The translations under genes and the position numbers were made by a program. The notes beneath the pieces are model-generated. The model was not told where the DNA came from, ran no database searches, and worked only from the letters and a program-made list of their open reading frames with translations. From Methylobacterium isbiliense (lineage in GTDB: Bacteria > Pseudomonadota > Alphaproteobacteria > Rhizobiales > Beijerinckiaceae), in the NCBI RefSeq assembly GCF_022179325.1, contig NZ_BPQQ01000070.1:1-56777 (forward strand): a stretch of DNA of 56,777 nt, given 5' to 3'. Of the stretch, positions 24,112 to 32,926 are shown one piece after another; the first letter of the stretch is position 1; each line of letters starts with the position of its first letter.

Positions 24112-25989
24112 ATGTCCGACCCGTCACCCGGCCCGACCATGGGCGAGATCATCGCCCGGCGCCTGAGCCGCCGCGACCTGATGCGCGGGCCGCTCGCCGC
24201 CGCCGCGCTCTCGGCCCTCGGGCTGTCCCCCGCGCAGGCCGACACCCCGGCGGCCGGCGCCTTCGACTTCCCTGAACTCGCGGCGGGCGTCGATGCCACG
24301 CACCACGTCGCGGAGGGCTACGCGGCCGAGATCCTGCTGCGCTGGGGCGACCCGCTGTTTCCCGACAGCCCGCCCTTCGACCCGCAGAACCAGAGCGCCG
24401 CCGCCCAGGCACGGCAATTCGGCTACAACAACGACTTCGTGGGCTTCATCCCGCTCGGCGAGGGGCGGGGGCTGCTCGTGGTGAACCACGAATACACGAA
24501 CGTCGAACTGATGTTCCCTGGCCTCGGGGCGATCAACCGCCGGTCCGGGCCGGTGGCGCTCAGCCCCGCGCAGGTGGCGGTGGAGATGGCCGCCCACGGC
24601 GGCAGCGTGGTCGAGATCGTGCGCGAGGGCGGGCGCTGGCGCCCGATCCTCGGCTCGCCCTACACGCGGCGCATCACCGCCGAGACCCCGATGACGCTCA
24701 CCGGCCCGGCCGCCGGCCACCCGCGCCTGCAGACGGCTGAGGACCCGAGCGGCCGGCAGGTGCGCGGCATGATCAACAACTGCTCGGGCGGCGTCACCCC
24801 GTGGGGCACGTGGCTCTCGGGCGAGGAGAACATCCACTACTACTTCCTCGGCCAGCTGCCCGAGGGCCATGCCGAGGCCCGCAACGCCGCGCTCTACGGC
24901 ATGGGCACCCCGCTCTACGGCTGGGGCCGCGAGCATCCCCGCTTCGATCTCGCGCGCACGCCCCACGAGCCGAACCGCTTCGGCTGGGTGGTGGAGATCG
25001 ATCCCCACGACCCGCTCTCGGTGCCGAAGAAGCGCACGGCGCTCGGGCGGATGAAGCACGAGGGCGCGGCCGGCCTCGTCAACCGCGACGGGCGCTACGT
25101 GGTCTATCTCGGCGACGACGAGCGCTTCGAGCACGTCTACCGCTTCGTGAGCGAGGGGCGGGTCGATCCGGCGGACCGGGCCGCCAACCGCGACCTGCTC
25201 GATACCGGCACCCTGTCGGTCGCCCGCTTCGACGCGGACGGCACCGGGTGCTGGCTGCCGCTGGTGCACGGCGAGGGCGGGCTCGACGCGGCCGCGGGCT
25301 TCGCGAGCCAGGCCGACGTGCTGATCGAGACCCGCCGCGCGGCGCGCCGCGTCGGCGCGACCCGGATGGACCGCCCGGAGGACATCGAGGCGAACCCGGC
25401 GACGAACCGCGTCTACGTCATGCTCACCGGCAATCCGGGCCGCAAGCCCGAGGAGACCGACCCGGCCAACCCGCGGGCCAGGAACCTGTTCGGGCACATC
25501 ATCGAGATCGCCCCCGAGGGCGGCGACCACGCGCAGGCCCGCTTCCGCTGGGAGGTGCTGGTGCGCTGCGGCCTGCCGGAATCCGGCGCCACCTTCTCGG
25601 CCGCGACCACGCCGGACGGTTATTTCGGCATGCCGGACAATTGCGCGGTCGATGCCCGCGGCCGGCTCTGGATCAGCACCGACGGCAATTCCCGCCGCTC
25701 CACCGGCCGGGCGGACGGGCTGTGGGCGATCGAGACCGAGGGACCGCGCCGGGGCACCTCGCGGCACTTCTTCCGGGTGCCGGTGGGGGCCGAGCTGTGC
25801 GGGCCCTGCTTCACGCCCGACGACGAGACCCTGTTCGTCGCCGTGCAGCATCCCGGCGAGTCGGACGACCCCGCCGCGCCCTCGACCTACGAGACGCCCG
25901 CGACCCGCTGGCCCGACTTCGCGGAAGGCCGCCCGCCGCGTCCGGCCGTGGTGGCGCTCACCCGCAAGGGGGGCGGGCGGATCGGCTGA
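24112..25989 (+). CDS. PhoX-family alkaline phosphatase-like protein (DUF839), Tat-exported
   Basis: A 625-residue protein with a twin-arginine signal (SRRDLMRGPLAAAALSALGL, Arg pair near residues 17-18) ending at AQA, so folded before export. The body has PhoX/DUF839 landmarks: GYNNDFVGFIPLGEGRGLLV, VVNHEYTNVELMF, NNCSGGVTPWGTWLSGEEN, and later DRPEDIEANPATNRVYVMLT with TPDGYFGMPDNCAVDARGRL. PhoX enzymes use Fe-Ca cofactors and release phosphate from organic phosphates in the periplasm. The Glu in SGEEN and the metal-binding segments look intact. The longer in-frame start at 24016 is not supported; ATG 24112 has GAGGG upstream. No clear Pho box was seen. Confidence 0.88.
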   Translation: MSDPSPGPTMGEIIARRLSRRDLMRGPLAAAALSALGLSPAQADTPAAGAFDFPELAAGVDATHHVAEGYAAEILLRWGDPLFPDSPPFDPQNQSAAAQARQFGYNNDFVGFIPLGEGRGLLVVNHEYTNVELMFPGLGAINRRSGPVALSPAQVAVEMAAHGGSVVEIVREGGRWRPILGSPYTRRITAETPMTLTGPAAGHPRLQTAEDPSGRQVRGMINNCSGGVTPWGTWLSGEENIHYYFLGQLPEGHAEARNAALYGMGTPLYGWGREHPRFDLARTPHEPNRFGWVVEIDPHDPLSVPKKRTALGRMKHEGAAGLVNRDGRYVVYLGDDERFEHVYRFVSEGRVDPADRAANRDLLDTGTLSVARFDADGTGCWLPLVHGEGGLDAAAGFASQADVLIETRRAARRVGATRMDRPEDIEANPATNRVYVMLTGNPGRKPEETDPANPRARNLFGHIIEIAPEGGDHAQARFRWEVLVRCGLPESGATFSAATTPDGYFGMPDNCAVDARGRLWISTDGNSRRSTGRADGLWAIETEGPRRGTSRHFFRVPVGAELCGPCFTPDDETLFVAVQHPGESDDPAAPSTYETPATRWPDFAEGRPPRPAVVALTRKGGGRIG

Positions 25990-26104
25990 GGCGGGCCGGA
26001 GCGGCGGCACAGCAAACCGCCGGCCCCCGTCCCGCACTTGCCCCAAGGTCATGTAAAATTTAAGGTGGGATGCCGCTGCGCTCTGCGGTCAGCTCCGGCA
26101 TCTC

Positions 26105-26623
26105 ATGCAACTTGCACAGCTCGATCCCAGCTTCCTCTTCGGTCTCCCCGAGAAGATCCTGAGCGCGGACGCCATCGTCAAGATCGAAGTCGCCATCGCG
26201 TCCGCAGTCGCGGTCGCGATCTGGAATTCCTATCGCAAGAGACGGCGACTGAGAAGTGCACTGAAGATCGAAGTCACGCTGACTTCCGACATGCACGCCA
26301 GAACCTACACTCAGGACACGCGCAGATTCCTCGAAGAAGCCATCAAGAGGGATGCGAACTACAGGGTAACGATCTTCTCGTCGGGTGAGCATGTCGTCAT
26401 TGGCAACTTGACGGACGACATTTCGTACATCGATCCGTACGTGGCTCGCCGCATCATCATGTTCGACGCGCGATCGCGGCTGATCGACGATGTCGTCGCC
26501 TACATGCGGACCGAGGACTTCACGTCCCTGCCGTACACCAAGAAGCTGGCGATCGTGAGAATTCCGTTCGACCTTCAGGACGAGCTGCAGGGACTGGCGA
26601 TGCAGCTGAAAGCCGAACTGTAA
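26105..26623 (+). CDS. AT-richer orphan membrane-anchored protein
   Basis: A 172-residue protein of unknown family. Residues about 23-42 (DAIVKIEVAIASAVAVAIWN) form one hydrophobic segment followed by RKRRRLRS, so the C-terminal 120 residues should be cytoplasmic. That part has a mixed alpha/beta look: ALKIEVTLTSDMHARTYTQD, then YRVTIFSSGEHVVIGNL, and KKLAIVRIPFDLQDELQ. Base composition is clearly less GC-rich than neighbouring genes, with codons such as AGA, ATA and AAG-AGA runs, suggesting acquisition by transfer. The ribosome site is weak. It lies alone between the PhoX-like gene and ispE. Confidence 0.65.
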   Translation: MQLAQLDPSFLFGLPEKILSADAIVKIEVAIASAVAVAIWNSYRKRRRLRSALKIEVTLTSDMHARTYTQDTRRFLEEAIKRDANYRVTIFSSGEHVVIGNLTDDISYIDPYVARRIIMFDARSRLIDDVVAYMRTEDFTSLPYTKKLAIVRIPFDLQDELQGLAMQLKAEL

Positions 26624-26821
26624 GGACCGAACCGGCCGGCGCCACGCACGGCGCCGTGGATGTCACTTGATGATGATGGTCCAGCCCGACATGATGGTCC
26701 CTACCTTCCAGAGTGGCTCGCCCAAGAGAACTCGCCCAAGGGGAACGGCCGAGTCTTCACGCTATACTAAGGGCACGGGTGCCCCGACATCAAGCCGCCG
26801 TCCACCACATCCTGCACCGCC
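26624..26821. other. Gap with a hairpin and a short direct repeat
   Basis: CGGCGCC-ACGCAC-GGCGCCG at 26637-26656 forms a 7-bp stem after the orphan gene and may end its transcript. ATGATGGTCC then occurs twice within 35 bases (about 26672 and 26690). No gene is recognised on either strand. Confidence 0.4.
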
Positions 26822-27703
26822 TCACCGCAGCATCGTCGCGCGCACCCACCAGCCGGGCGAGGCGGCCGCGATGGCGCGGGCGGCGCGGGCGGCTTGGCTG
26901 CGATGGCCGAAGAGCCCGAACACGGTGGCGCCCGAGCCCGACATCCGGGCGAGCCGGCAGCCCGCCTGCGCGCGCAGCGCCGCCAGAGTCTCACCGATCA
27001 CCGGCGCCACCGTGAGGGCCGGGGCTTCGAGGTCGTTGCGGGCCGGGCCGATCCGGTCGAGGAGGTCGGACGGATCGCGCACGCCCTCGACCTCGGGATG
27101 CGGCACGGCGGCAGCCGGGTTCGTCTCGCCGACCGCGAGGCCGAGCGCCCGGAACACCGGCGCCGTCTCGACCGGCACGCCCGGGTTGATCAGCACGGCG
27201 GGCAGGGCGGGCAGCGGGAGCGCCGGCCCCACAGCCTCGCCCGCGCCGCGCATCATCCGGGCGCGGGGGTCGAGGCAGACCGGCACGTCCGCCCCGGTGG
27301 CGCGCGCGGCCGCGAGCAGGGCCGGGTGGTCGGGGGCGAGCGCGTTGAGGCGCGCAAGCAGCCGCAGCGCGCCGGCCGCATCCGACGAGCCGCCGCCGAT
27401 GCCGGCCGCCACCGGCAGGCGCTTGTGGAGCGAGAAGCGCCCCACCGCGAGGCCCGGCACGGCCTCCGCGAGGCGGCAGGCGGCCTTGAGCACGAGGTTG
27501 TCGCCGGCCGGGCCGGCCGGACCGGCGGTCGGCCCCGAGACCGCGAGGTCGAGGGCGGGGCCGGGGTCGAGGCGCAGGCTGTCGCCGACGCCCGCGAACA
27601 CCACGAGGCTCTCGAGGGCATGGTAGCCGTCCCCGGACCGCCGGCCGAGGACGTGCAGGGTCAGGTTGATCTTGGCGGGCGCGCGGGTGACGAGGGGAGA
27701 CAC
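26822..27703 (-). CDS. ispE: 4-diphosphocytidyl-2-C-methyl-D-erythritol kinase
   Basis: A 293-residue GHMP-superfamily kinase of the MEP pathway. It phosphorylates CDP-ME at the 2-hydroxyl on the way to isopentenyl diphosphate. The N-terminal [20 protein letters not shown] with catalytic Lys11 is diagnostic of IspE. The glycine-rich ATP loop [20 protein letters not shown] is at about 96-115, and the C-terminal [14 protein letters not shown] block is present. The start is GTG 27703. It lies downstream of the TPR gene but behind a strong terminator, so it probably has its own promoter within about 30-60 bases. It feeds the isoprenoid supply used by the polyprenyl synthase. Confidence 0.96.
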   Translation of the reverse strand: MSPLVTRAPAKINLTLHVLGRRSGDGYHALESLVVFAGVGDSLRLDPGPALDLAVSGPTAGPAGPAGDNLVLKAACRLAEAVPGLAVGRFSLHKRLPVAAGIGGGSSDAAGALRLLARLNALAPDHPALLAAARATGADVPVCLDPRARMMRGAGEAVGPALPLPALPAVLINPGVPVETAPVFRALGLAVGETNPAAAVPHPEVEGVRDPSDLLDRIGPARNDLEAPALTVAPVIGETLAALRAQAGCRLARMSGSGATVFGLFGHRSQAARAARAIAAASPGWWVRATMLR

Positions 27704-27732
27704 CGGAGACCTGGTTCTGTCAGACGGACGAA

Positions 27733-27760
27733 AGCCCCTCTCCCGGGCCGGAGAGGGGCT
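27733..27760. terminator. Strong hairpin terminator of the TPR gene
   Basis: A perfect 11-bp stem (AGCCCCTCTCC / GGAGAGGGGCT) with loop CGGGCC lies between the TPR gene end (27804) and the ispE start (27703). On the minus strand it is followed by TTTCGTC, a modest T-tract. Confidence 0.8.
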
Positions 27761-27803
27761 TGCAAGGGGTTCACAAAGCGCGCGCGGGCTGCTCCGGGCC
27801 GCT

Positions 27804-29705
27804 TTAGCCCCCGCCCTTCGACTCCGTTCCCATCGCCGGCGGATCGCTCGGCGCCGGGGCGCCCTTGGGCATCTCGGGCTGGTCGGGGGTCGGGCGGCCC
27901 TCCGCGGTGGCGGCGGGCTTGTCGGGCTCGGGCAGGCCGCTCTTGAGCTTCTCGTCGATCTTGGCGAGGTCTTCCGGCTCGGGGTTGAGGTCCTTGGCGT
28001 GCTGCCACTGGAACTTCGCTTCGAGCCGCCGGCCGCTGCGCCAGTAGGCGTCGCCGAGATGGTCGTTGATGGTGGGATCGCCCGGCTTCAGGTCGACCGC
28101 CTTCTCCAGTTCGCGCACCGCGTCGTCCCAGCGGCCGAGCCGGTAATAGGCCCAGCCGAGGCTGTCGATGATCATGCCGTCGCGGGGCTGGAGGTCCACC
28201 GCCTGCTTGAGCATGCGGAACGCCTCGTCGATGTTGGCGTTCTGGTCGACCCAGGAATACGCGAGGTAGTTCAGCACCTGGGCGCGGCCGTTGGGCTGGG
28301 TCGCCGGCACCAGGTCGAGGGCCTTCTTCAAGTCGGCCTCGGCCTTCGGCCACTGCTTGGCCCGCTCGTAGGCGGTGCCGCGATAGTAGTAGAGCGTCCA
28401 GTGGTTGCGCTCGGGCTCCTTGCCGATCAGCGAGATCGCCTTGGAGTAGGTCTCGGCCGATTCCGCGTATTTCTTGCGCGAGCGCTGCACGCTGCCCAGC
28501 GCCGAGACCACGTCGATGTCGTTCGGGTAGGTCTTGGCGACTTGGTCGAGATGCGCGATGGCCTCGTCGCCCTTGCCCATCTGCTCGAGGTTGAGGCCGA
28601 TCTGGATGTCGGCGTTGAGCTTGAGGGGCGACCCGGCCGGCATGCGCGCGAAGATCTCATTGGCGCGCTCGGGCCGCTTCATGCGCTCCAGCGTGTCGGC
28701 GAGCGTCAGGATCGCCAGCGGGTGTTCGGGGGCGAGATAAAGGGCGAGCCGCAGGTAGACCACGGCGGGCAACTCGTCGCCCTGCGAGGTCCCGGCCGAG
28801 CCGAGGCCGTACAGCACCTCGGCGGCGCCCTCCTGGGCGGTCGCGATGAGCGGGCCGAGCGTCTTGCCGGCCTTGAGCTTGTCGAGGGCGTCGCGCACGA
28901 TCGGGTGGCGGGGCAGGATCGCGTCGAAGGCCTCGTAGGCCGCGACCGCGAGGTCGGGCCGGCCGGAATCGGCCTCGAAGCGCGCATAGGCGTCGACGAT
29001 GCGCAGGGTGTTGCGGTCCGCCTCGTAGGCGGCCTTGAGCCGGCGCTCGGCCTCCGCCTTGTCCCCGACCAGCACGGCGATCAGGCCGGCATGGTAGTCG
29101 CGGAAGACGTTGTAGTAGCGCTCGCCGCGCAGCCGGTTGATGGTCTCGAACGCCTTCCGCCCCTGGTTCTCGCCCGCGTACGACCACGCGGTGAGCAGCG
29201 TCGAGGTCAGGTCGGCGGCCGCGCCGCGCCCGCCGCGCTGCAGGTTCTGGCGCGCGGCGGCGTATTGCTTGGCCTTGAGCTTCTGCACGCCGAGGGTGAG
29301 CTGGGCGAGGCCGTTCGAGGCGTCGCGGGCGGTCAGCCGCTCGGCGGCCCGGAACGCCTCCTGCACCGCGCCGTCCGCGAGCAGCGCCACGAAGGAGCGC
29401 TCCAGCAACTCGGCATTGCGAGGATCGCCCTTCACCGCCTCGCGGTAGTAGGTGGCGGCGGCGGCGGTGTCGCGGGACGCGCCCGCGATGTAGGCGGCCA
29501 GGAAGTTGCCTTCGAGGGAATCCGCCGGCTCGTAGGCGGGCGTGGCGACGTCGCGGGGCGACAGCCGGGCCGCGAGCACGGGGGTGGGTGCCGCGACGAG
29601 CAGGGCGAGGGCGAGGAGCGCCCCGCGACGGAGCGGAAGGGCAGCGCCGCGGCGGAGCGGGAGGACGGCCCCGCGGCGGAGCGGGTGGAATCGGGTCGTG
29701 GGCAC
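27804..29705 (-). CDS. Large tetratricopeptide-repeat protein, exported
   Basis: A 633-residue TPR protein. Many degenerate TPR helices run from about residue 70 to 590, the clearest near the C-terminus: [20 protein letters not shown], then [20 protein letters not shown] and [20 protein letters not shown]. The tail is Pro/Glu/Lys-rich. The best start is GTG 29705 with GGAGCC nine bases upstream. It gives an N-region of three LRRGA units followed by hydrophobic [17 protein letters not shown], a Sec-type signal, so the repeats sit in the periplasm or under the outer membrane. TPR proteins of this layout usually scaffold envelope complexes. Partner unknown. Confidence 0.85.
   Translation of the reverse strand: MPTTRFHPLRRGAVLPLRRGAALPLRRGALLALALLVAAPTPVLAARLSPRDVATPAYEPADSLEGNFLAAYIAGASRDTAAAATYYREAVKGDPRNAELLERSFVALLADGAVQEAFRAAERLTARDASNGLAQLTLGVQKLKAKQYAAARQNLQRGGRGAAADLTSTLLTAWSYAGENQGRKAFETINRLRGERYYNVFRDYHAGLIAVLVGDKAEAERRLKAAYEADRNTLRIVDAYARFEADSGRPDLAVAAYEAFDAILPRHPIVRDALDKLKAGKTLGPLIATAQEGAAEVLYGLGSAGTSQGDELPAVVYLRLALYLAPEHPLAILTLADTLERMKRPERANEIFARMPAGSPLKLNADIQIGLNLEQMGKGDEAIAHLDQVAKTYPNDIDVVSALGSVQRSRKKYAESAETYSKAISLIGKEPERNHWTLYYYRGTAYERAKQWPKAEADLKKALDLVPATQPNGRAQVLNYLAYSWVDQNANIDEAFRMLKQAVDLQPRDGMIIDSLGWAYYRLGRWDDAVRELEKAVDLKPGDPTINDHLGDAYWRSGRRLEAKFQWQHAKDLNPEPEDLAKIDEKLKSGLPEPDKPAATAEGRPTPDQPEMPKGAPAPSDPPAMGTESKGGG
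29621..29692. repeat. 24-bp tandem repeat (three copies) in the TPR signal region
   Basis: Three roughly 24-bp units, each containing a CGCGGCGGAGCGG or CGCGACGGAGCGG core, encode successive PLRRGA-x-L blocks on the minus strand. They enlarge the positively charged part of the signal peptide of the TPR protein. Confidence 0.7.
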
Positions 29706-30012
29706 CAAAGCGACGGCTCCATCGGCCCTACGGCCAATCGAGCCGGCCGGCGGGCAATCGGCCGCGACATTGGACCGGGCCGGGGGCAGCGGCAAGACCA
29801 AACAGGGGCGGTGATGTGGCCGCGCCCCTCGCGGCACGCGGGAGAAGCCCGGTCGGTGCGCCGGCGCTCACGCCGGCCGCCGCGCCCGATCACCCCGACA
29901 GCATCGATCGCCCTCGTATCGATCCGCGTCGCCCAGACATTCCGCGCGGCTGACCGACGAGGTGGCGCGGTTCCTGGCGGGGGTGCGCGCCGCCTGAGGG
30001 CGGCGCCGCGGG
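29706..30012. other. Gap between TPR gene and etfQO
   Basis: 307 bases that should contain the TPR gene promoter on the minus strand. A plus-strand frame ending at 29997 reads RLTDEVARFLAGVRAA then stop, which resembles a protein C-terminus, but nothing upstream in frame is convincing. No other feature recognised. Confidence 0.35.
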
Positions 30013-31677
30013 TCACATGTTGACGTAGTTCGGACCGCCCGGCCCCTCCGGGGTCACCCAGTTGATGTTCTGGTTGGGATCCTTGATGTCGCAGGTCTTG
30101 CAGTGGACGCAGTTCTGCGCGTTGATCTGGTAGCGCGGGGCGCCCCCGTCCTCGATCCACTCGTAGACGCCGGCCGGGCAGTAGCGGGCGGAGGGACCGC
30201 CGAACACGTCGTGCTCCGAGCGCTTCTGCAGGTCCGGGTCCTTCACCTGCAGGTGGACCGGCTGGTCCTCCTCGTGGTTGGTGTTCGACAGGTAGACCGA
30301 GGAGAGCCGGTCGAAGGTGAGCACCCCGTCGGGCTTGGGGTATTTGATCGGCGTCACGTCCTTGAGGGGCTTGGTGCAGGCGTAGTCCGGCTTGCCGTGC
30401 TTCAGGGTGCCGAACAGCGACAGGCCGGCGAGCTCGTTGAGCCACATGTCGATGCCGCCCAGGCCCACGCCGACCAGCGTGCCGTAGCGCGACCACAGCG
30501 GCTTGACGTTGCGCACGCGCTTGAGGTCGTAGCCGATCTCGCTGTCGCGCCAGCCCGCCTCGTACTCGGCGACCTCGTCGTGGCCGCGCCCCGCGCCCAG
30601 CGCGGCATGGATGGCCTTGGCGGCAAGCATCCCCGACAGCACCGCGTTGTGCGAGCCCTTGATGCGGGGCACGTTCAGGAAGCCGGCGGAATCGCCCACG
30701 AGGCAGCCGCCCGGGAAGACGACCTTGGGCACCGACTGCCAGCCGCCCTCCATGATCGCCCGCGCGCCGTAGCCGATGCGCTTGGCCCCCTCGAACACCT
30801 CGCGGATCATCGGGTGGGTCTTGAAGCGCTGGAACTCCTCGAACGGCGACAGGGTCGGGTTCTCGTAGTTCAGGTGCGTGACGAAGCCCACCGACACGAG
30901 GTGGTCGTCGAAGTGGTAGAGCCAGGAGCCGCCGCCGGCCTTGTTCGGCAGCGGCCAGCCCATCGTGTGCTGCACCAGCCCGGGCCGGAACTTGTCCGGC
31001 TTGACCTGCCACAGCTCCTTGACGCCGAGCCCGTACTTCTGGTGGTCGGAGTACTGGTTGAGCTTGTAGCGGTCGATGACGCGCTTGGTCAGCGAGCCGC
31101 GCGCGCCCTCGGCGAACACCGTGTAGCGGGCGCGCAGCTCCATGCCGCGGGTGAAGTCGTCGCGCGGCTCGCCGCTGCGCGCGACGCCGAGGTCGCCGGT
31201 GGCCACGCCCGCCACCGCGCCGTCCTCGCGGTAGAGCACCTCCGCGGCCGGGAAGCCCGGATAGATCTCGACCCCGAGCTCCTCCGCCTTGCGGCCGAGA
31301 TACTTCGTCACGTTCGAGAGCGAGCCCACGAAGTTGCCGTGGTTCGACATCAGCCGCGGGAAGGCGACGTTGGGGAGGGCGATGCCCCCGGCCGGGCCGA
31401 GGAACATGAACTCGTCCTTGACCACCTCGGTCTTCAGCGGACGGTCGGGATCCTGGCGCCACTCCGGCATCAGCCTGTCGAGGCCGATCGGGTCGATGAC
31501 CGCGCCCGACAGGATGTGCGCGCCGACCTCGCCGCCCTTCTCCACCACGACCACCGAGACCTCGGCGCCGGCCTCCGCGGCGAGCTGCTTCAGGTGGATG
31601 GCGGCCGCGAGCCCGGCCGGTCCTGCCCCGACGACGACCACGTCGAAGTCCATCGCCTCGCGTTCCGGCAACTCCAT
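30013..31677 (-). CDS. etfQO: Electron-transfer flavoprotein:ubiquinone oxidoreductase
   Basis: A 554-residue membrane-associated flavoprotein that passes electrons from reduced ETF (from acyl-CoA, dimethylglycine and related dehydrogenases) to ubiquinone. The FAD dinucleotide fold starts at DFDVVVVGAGPAGLAAAIHL (11-30). VEKGGEVGAHILSGAVIDP is typical of the family. The C-terminal ferredoxin-like part has the four [4Fe-4S] ligands, Cys500 and the CVHCKTC triplet (523, 526, 529), with the NINWVTPEGPGGPNY ending. ATG 31677 has an excellent GGGAGGAAG ribosome site; longer frames upstream are noncoding. An AT-rich inverted repeat lies upstream at 31728-31749. Confidence 0.97.
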   Translation of the reverse strand: MELPEREAMDFDVVVVGAGPAGLAAAIHLKQLAAEAGAEVSVVVVEKGGEVGAHILSGAVIDPIGLDRLMPEWRQDPDRPLKTEVVKDEFMFLGPAGGIALPNVAFPRLMSNHGNFVGSLSNVTKYLGRKAEELGVEIYPGFPAAEVLYREDGAVAGVATGDLGVARSGEPRDDFTRGMELRARYTVFAEGARGSLTKRVIDRYKLNQYSDHQKYGLGVKELWQVKPDKFRPGLVQHTMGWPLPNKAGGGSWLYHFDDHLVSVGFVTHLNYENPTLSPFEEFQRFKTHPMIREVFEGAKRIGYGARAIMEGGWQSVPKVVFPGGCLVGDSAGFLNVPRIKGSHNAVLSGMLAAKAIHAALGAGRGHDEVAEYEAGWRDSEIGYDLKRVRNVKPLWSRYGTLVGVGLGGIDMWLNELAGLSLFGTLKHGKPDYACTKPLKDVTPIKYPKPDGVLTFDRLSSVYLSNTNHEEDQPVHLQVKDPDLQKRSEHDVFGGPSARYCPAGVYEWIEDGGAPRYQINAQNCVHCKTCDIKDPNQNINWVTPEGPGGPNYVNM

Positions 31678-31727
31678 CCGCTTCCTCCCTGACGCCGCGC
31701 CCGTGCCGGGCCCCGATGGCCGATCCC

Positions 31728-31749
31728 GATCGTTCACATATAAACGATC
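31728..31749. promoter_or_regulatory. Inverted repeat in the etfQO promoter region
   Basis: GATCGTT and AACGATC are perfect 7-base inverse complements separated by an eight-base AT-rich spacer (CACATATA), about 50 bases before the etfQO start. On the minus strand the centre contains TATATG, a plausible -10 box, so a repressor binding here would block etfQO transcription. The regulator is not identified. The element also lies upstream of the divergent UDG gene. Confidence 0.55.
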
Positions 31750-31900
31750 TAGGGCACGCTCAAGCGGTTCCCATCTGGCGACCGTGCGACGGCATGTCCC
31801 CGGGCGCAAGCACCCCGAACGGGCCGCCGGGCGCCCGTGCCGCAGCGCGCGGACCCGCCCGGCGATTGTCCACAGGCCCGATCCTCGCCACATCACCCCC

Positions 31901-32782
31901 ATGACCGACGAGACCGACCGCCGCGACCTGCTCTCCTACCTCGACTTCCACGTCGCGGCCGGCGTGGACGCGGTGCTCGATGAGGCCCCGCACGACCGCT
32001 TCGCCGAGAGCCTGCGGCCGGCGCCGGCCGCGCAGGAGCCCACGCCCGAGCCCGCCGCGCCCGAGCCCCTGCGGCGGCCGGACTCCGCGCGGCCGCCGCT
32101 CGCGCGGCCCGCGCCCTCCCAGCCCGCGCCGGCCGCGCGCGCCAGCACCTTCGGCCGCTCCGCCGCCGCCGCGCCCGACGAGGCGGCCGGGGATGCCCGC
32201 GACCTCGCCCGCACGGCCGCCTCCCTCGATGCGCTGGAGGCGCTGCTCGCGCGCTTCGAGAGCTGCCCGCTGCGCTTCACCGCCAAGAACCTCGTCTTTG
32301 CGGACGGCAACCCCGAGGCCCGGGTGATGTTCGTCGGGGAAGCGCCCGGCGCCGACGAGGACCGGGTCGGCAAGCCCTTCATGGGCCGCTCGGGGCAGCT
32401 CCTCGACCGGATGATGGCGGCGATCGGCCTCGACCGGACCAACGCCTACGTGGGCAACGTCGTGCCCTGGCGCCCGCCGGGCAACCGCAGCCCGACGCCC
32501 CAGGAGATCGCGATCTGCAAGCCGTTCATCGAGCGGCAGATCGCGCTCGCCGACCCCGACATCCTGGTCTGCCTCGGCGGCGTGGCGACCCAGGCGCTCG
32601 CCGGCACCAAGGACGGCATCCTGAAGTCGCGCGGGCGGTTCTTCCCCTACCGGACGGGCACGCGCGAGATCCGGCTCCTGGCCACGCTGCATCCGGCCTA
32701 CCTGCTGCGCCAGCCCCTGCAGAAGCGCCTCGCGTGGCGCGACTTCCGGGCGCTGCGGGCGGCGCTGGACGCGGGGGCCTGA
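31901..32782 (+). CDS. Uracil-DNA glycosylase, family 4-related (alphaproteobacterial type)
   Basis: A 293-residue base-excision-repair enzyme. Residues 40-105 are an Ala/Pro-rich linker; the catalytic domain follows. Motif A GEAPGADEDRVGKPFMGRSG (146-165) and motif B HPAYLLR (264-270) match family 4 UDGs. NVVPWRPPGNRSPTPQE (187-202) is the conserved loop. Family 4 normally binds a 4Fe-4S cluster through four cysteines. Here only Cys122 and Cys206 remain in register, while the other two positions are Phe119 and Trp190, so the cluster is probably absent. It is divergent from etfQO. Confidence 0.9.
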   Translation: MTDETDRRDLLSYLDFHVAAGVDAVLDEAPHDRFAESLRPAPAAQEPTPEPAAPEPLRRPDSARPPLARPAPSQPAPAARASTFGRSAAAAPDEAAGDARDLARTAASLDALEALLARFESCPLRFTAKNLVFADGNPEARVMFVGEAPGADEDRVGKPFMGRSGQLLDRMMAAIGLDRTNAYVGNVVPWRPPGNRSPTPQEIAICKPFIERQIALADPDILVCLGGVATQALAGTKDGILKSRGRFFPYRTGTREIRLLATLHPAYLLRQPLQKRLAWRDFRALRAALDAGA

Positions 32783-32926
32783 AGCGGGACCGCCCCCGGC
32801 GAGGCCGTTCCTCGTCCCCGCTCCAGGATCCCCGCTCCAAGCGGAACCGTGCGGGGCGGCGTCGATTACTCTTGAGCCCGCGGGGCGGCGCGCGTAGCCG
32901 TGGGCGTGTGAGACGGGTGGACGACG

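Noticed and set aside
26767-26994. Minus-strand 75-residue frame extending past the ispE stop
   Set aside because: It mostly lies in a shadow frame of ispE and has no independent support.
29950-29997. Plus-strand frame ending RLTDEVARFLAGVRAA, resembling a protein C-terminus
   Set aside because: Only 16 residues look plausible and nothing upstream in frame supports a gene; possibly a remnant.
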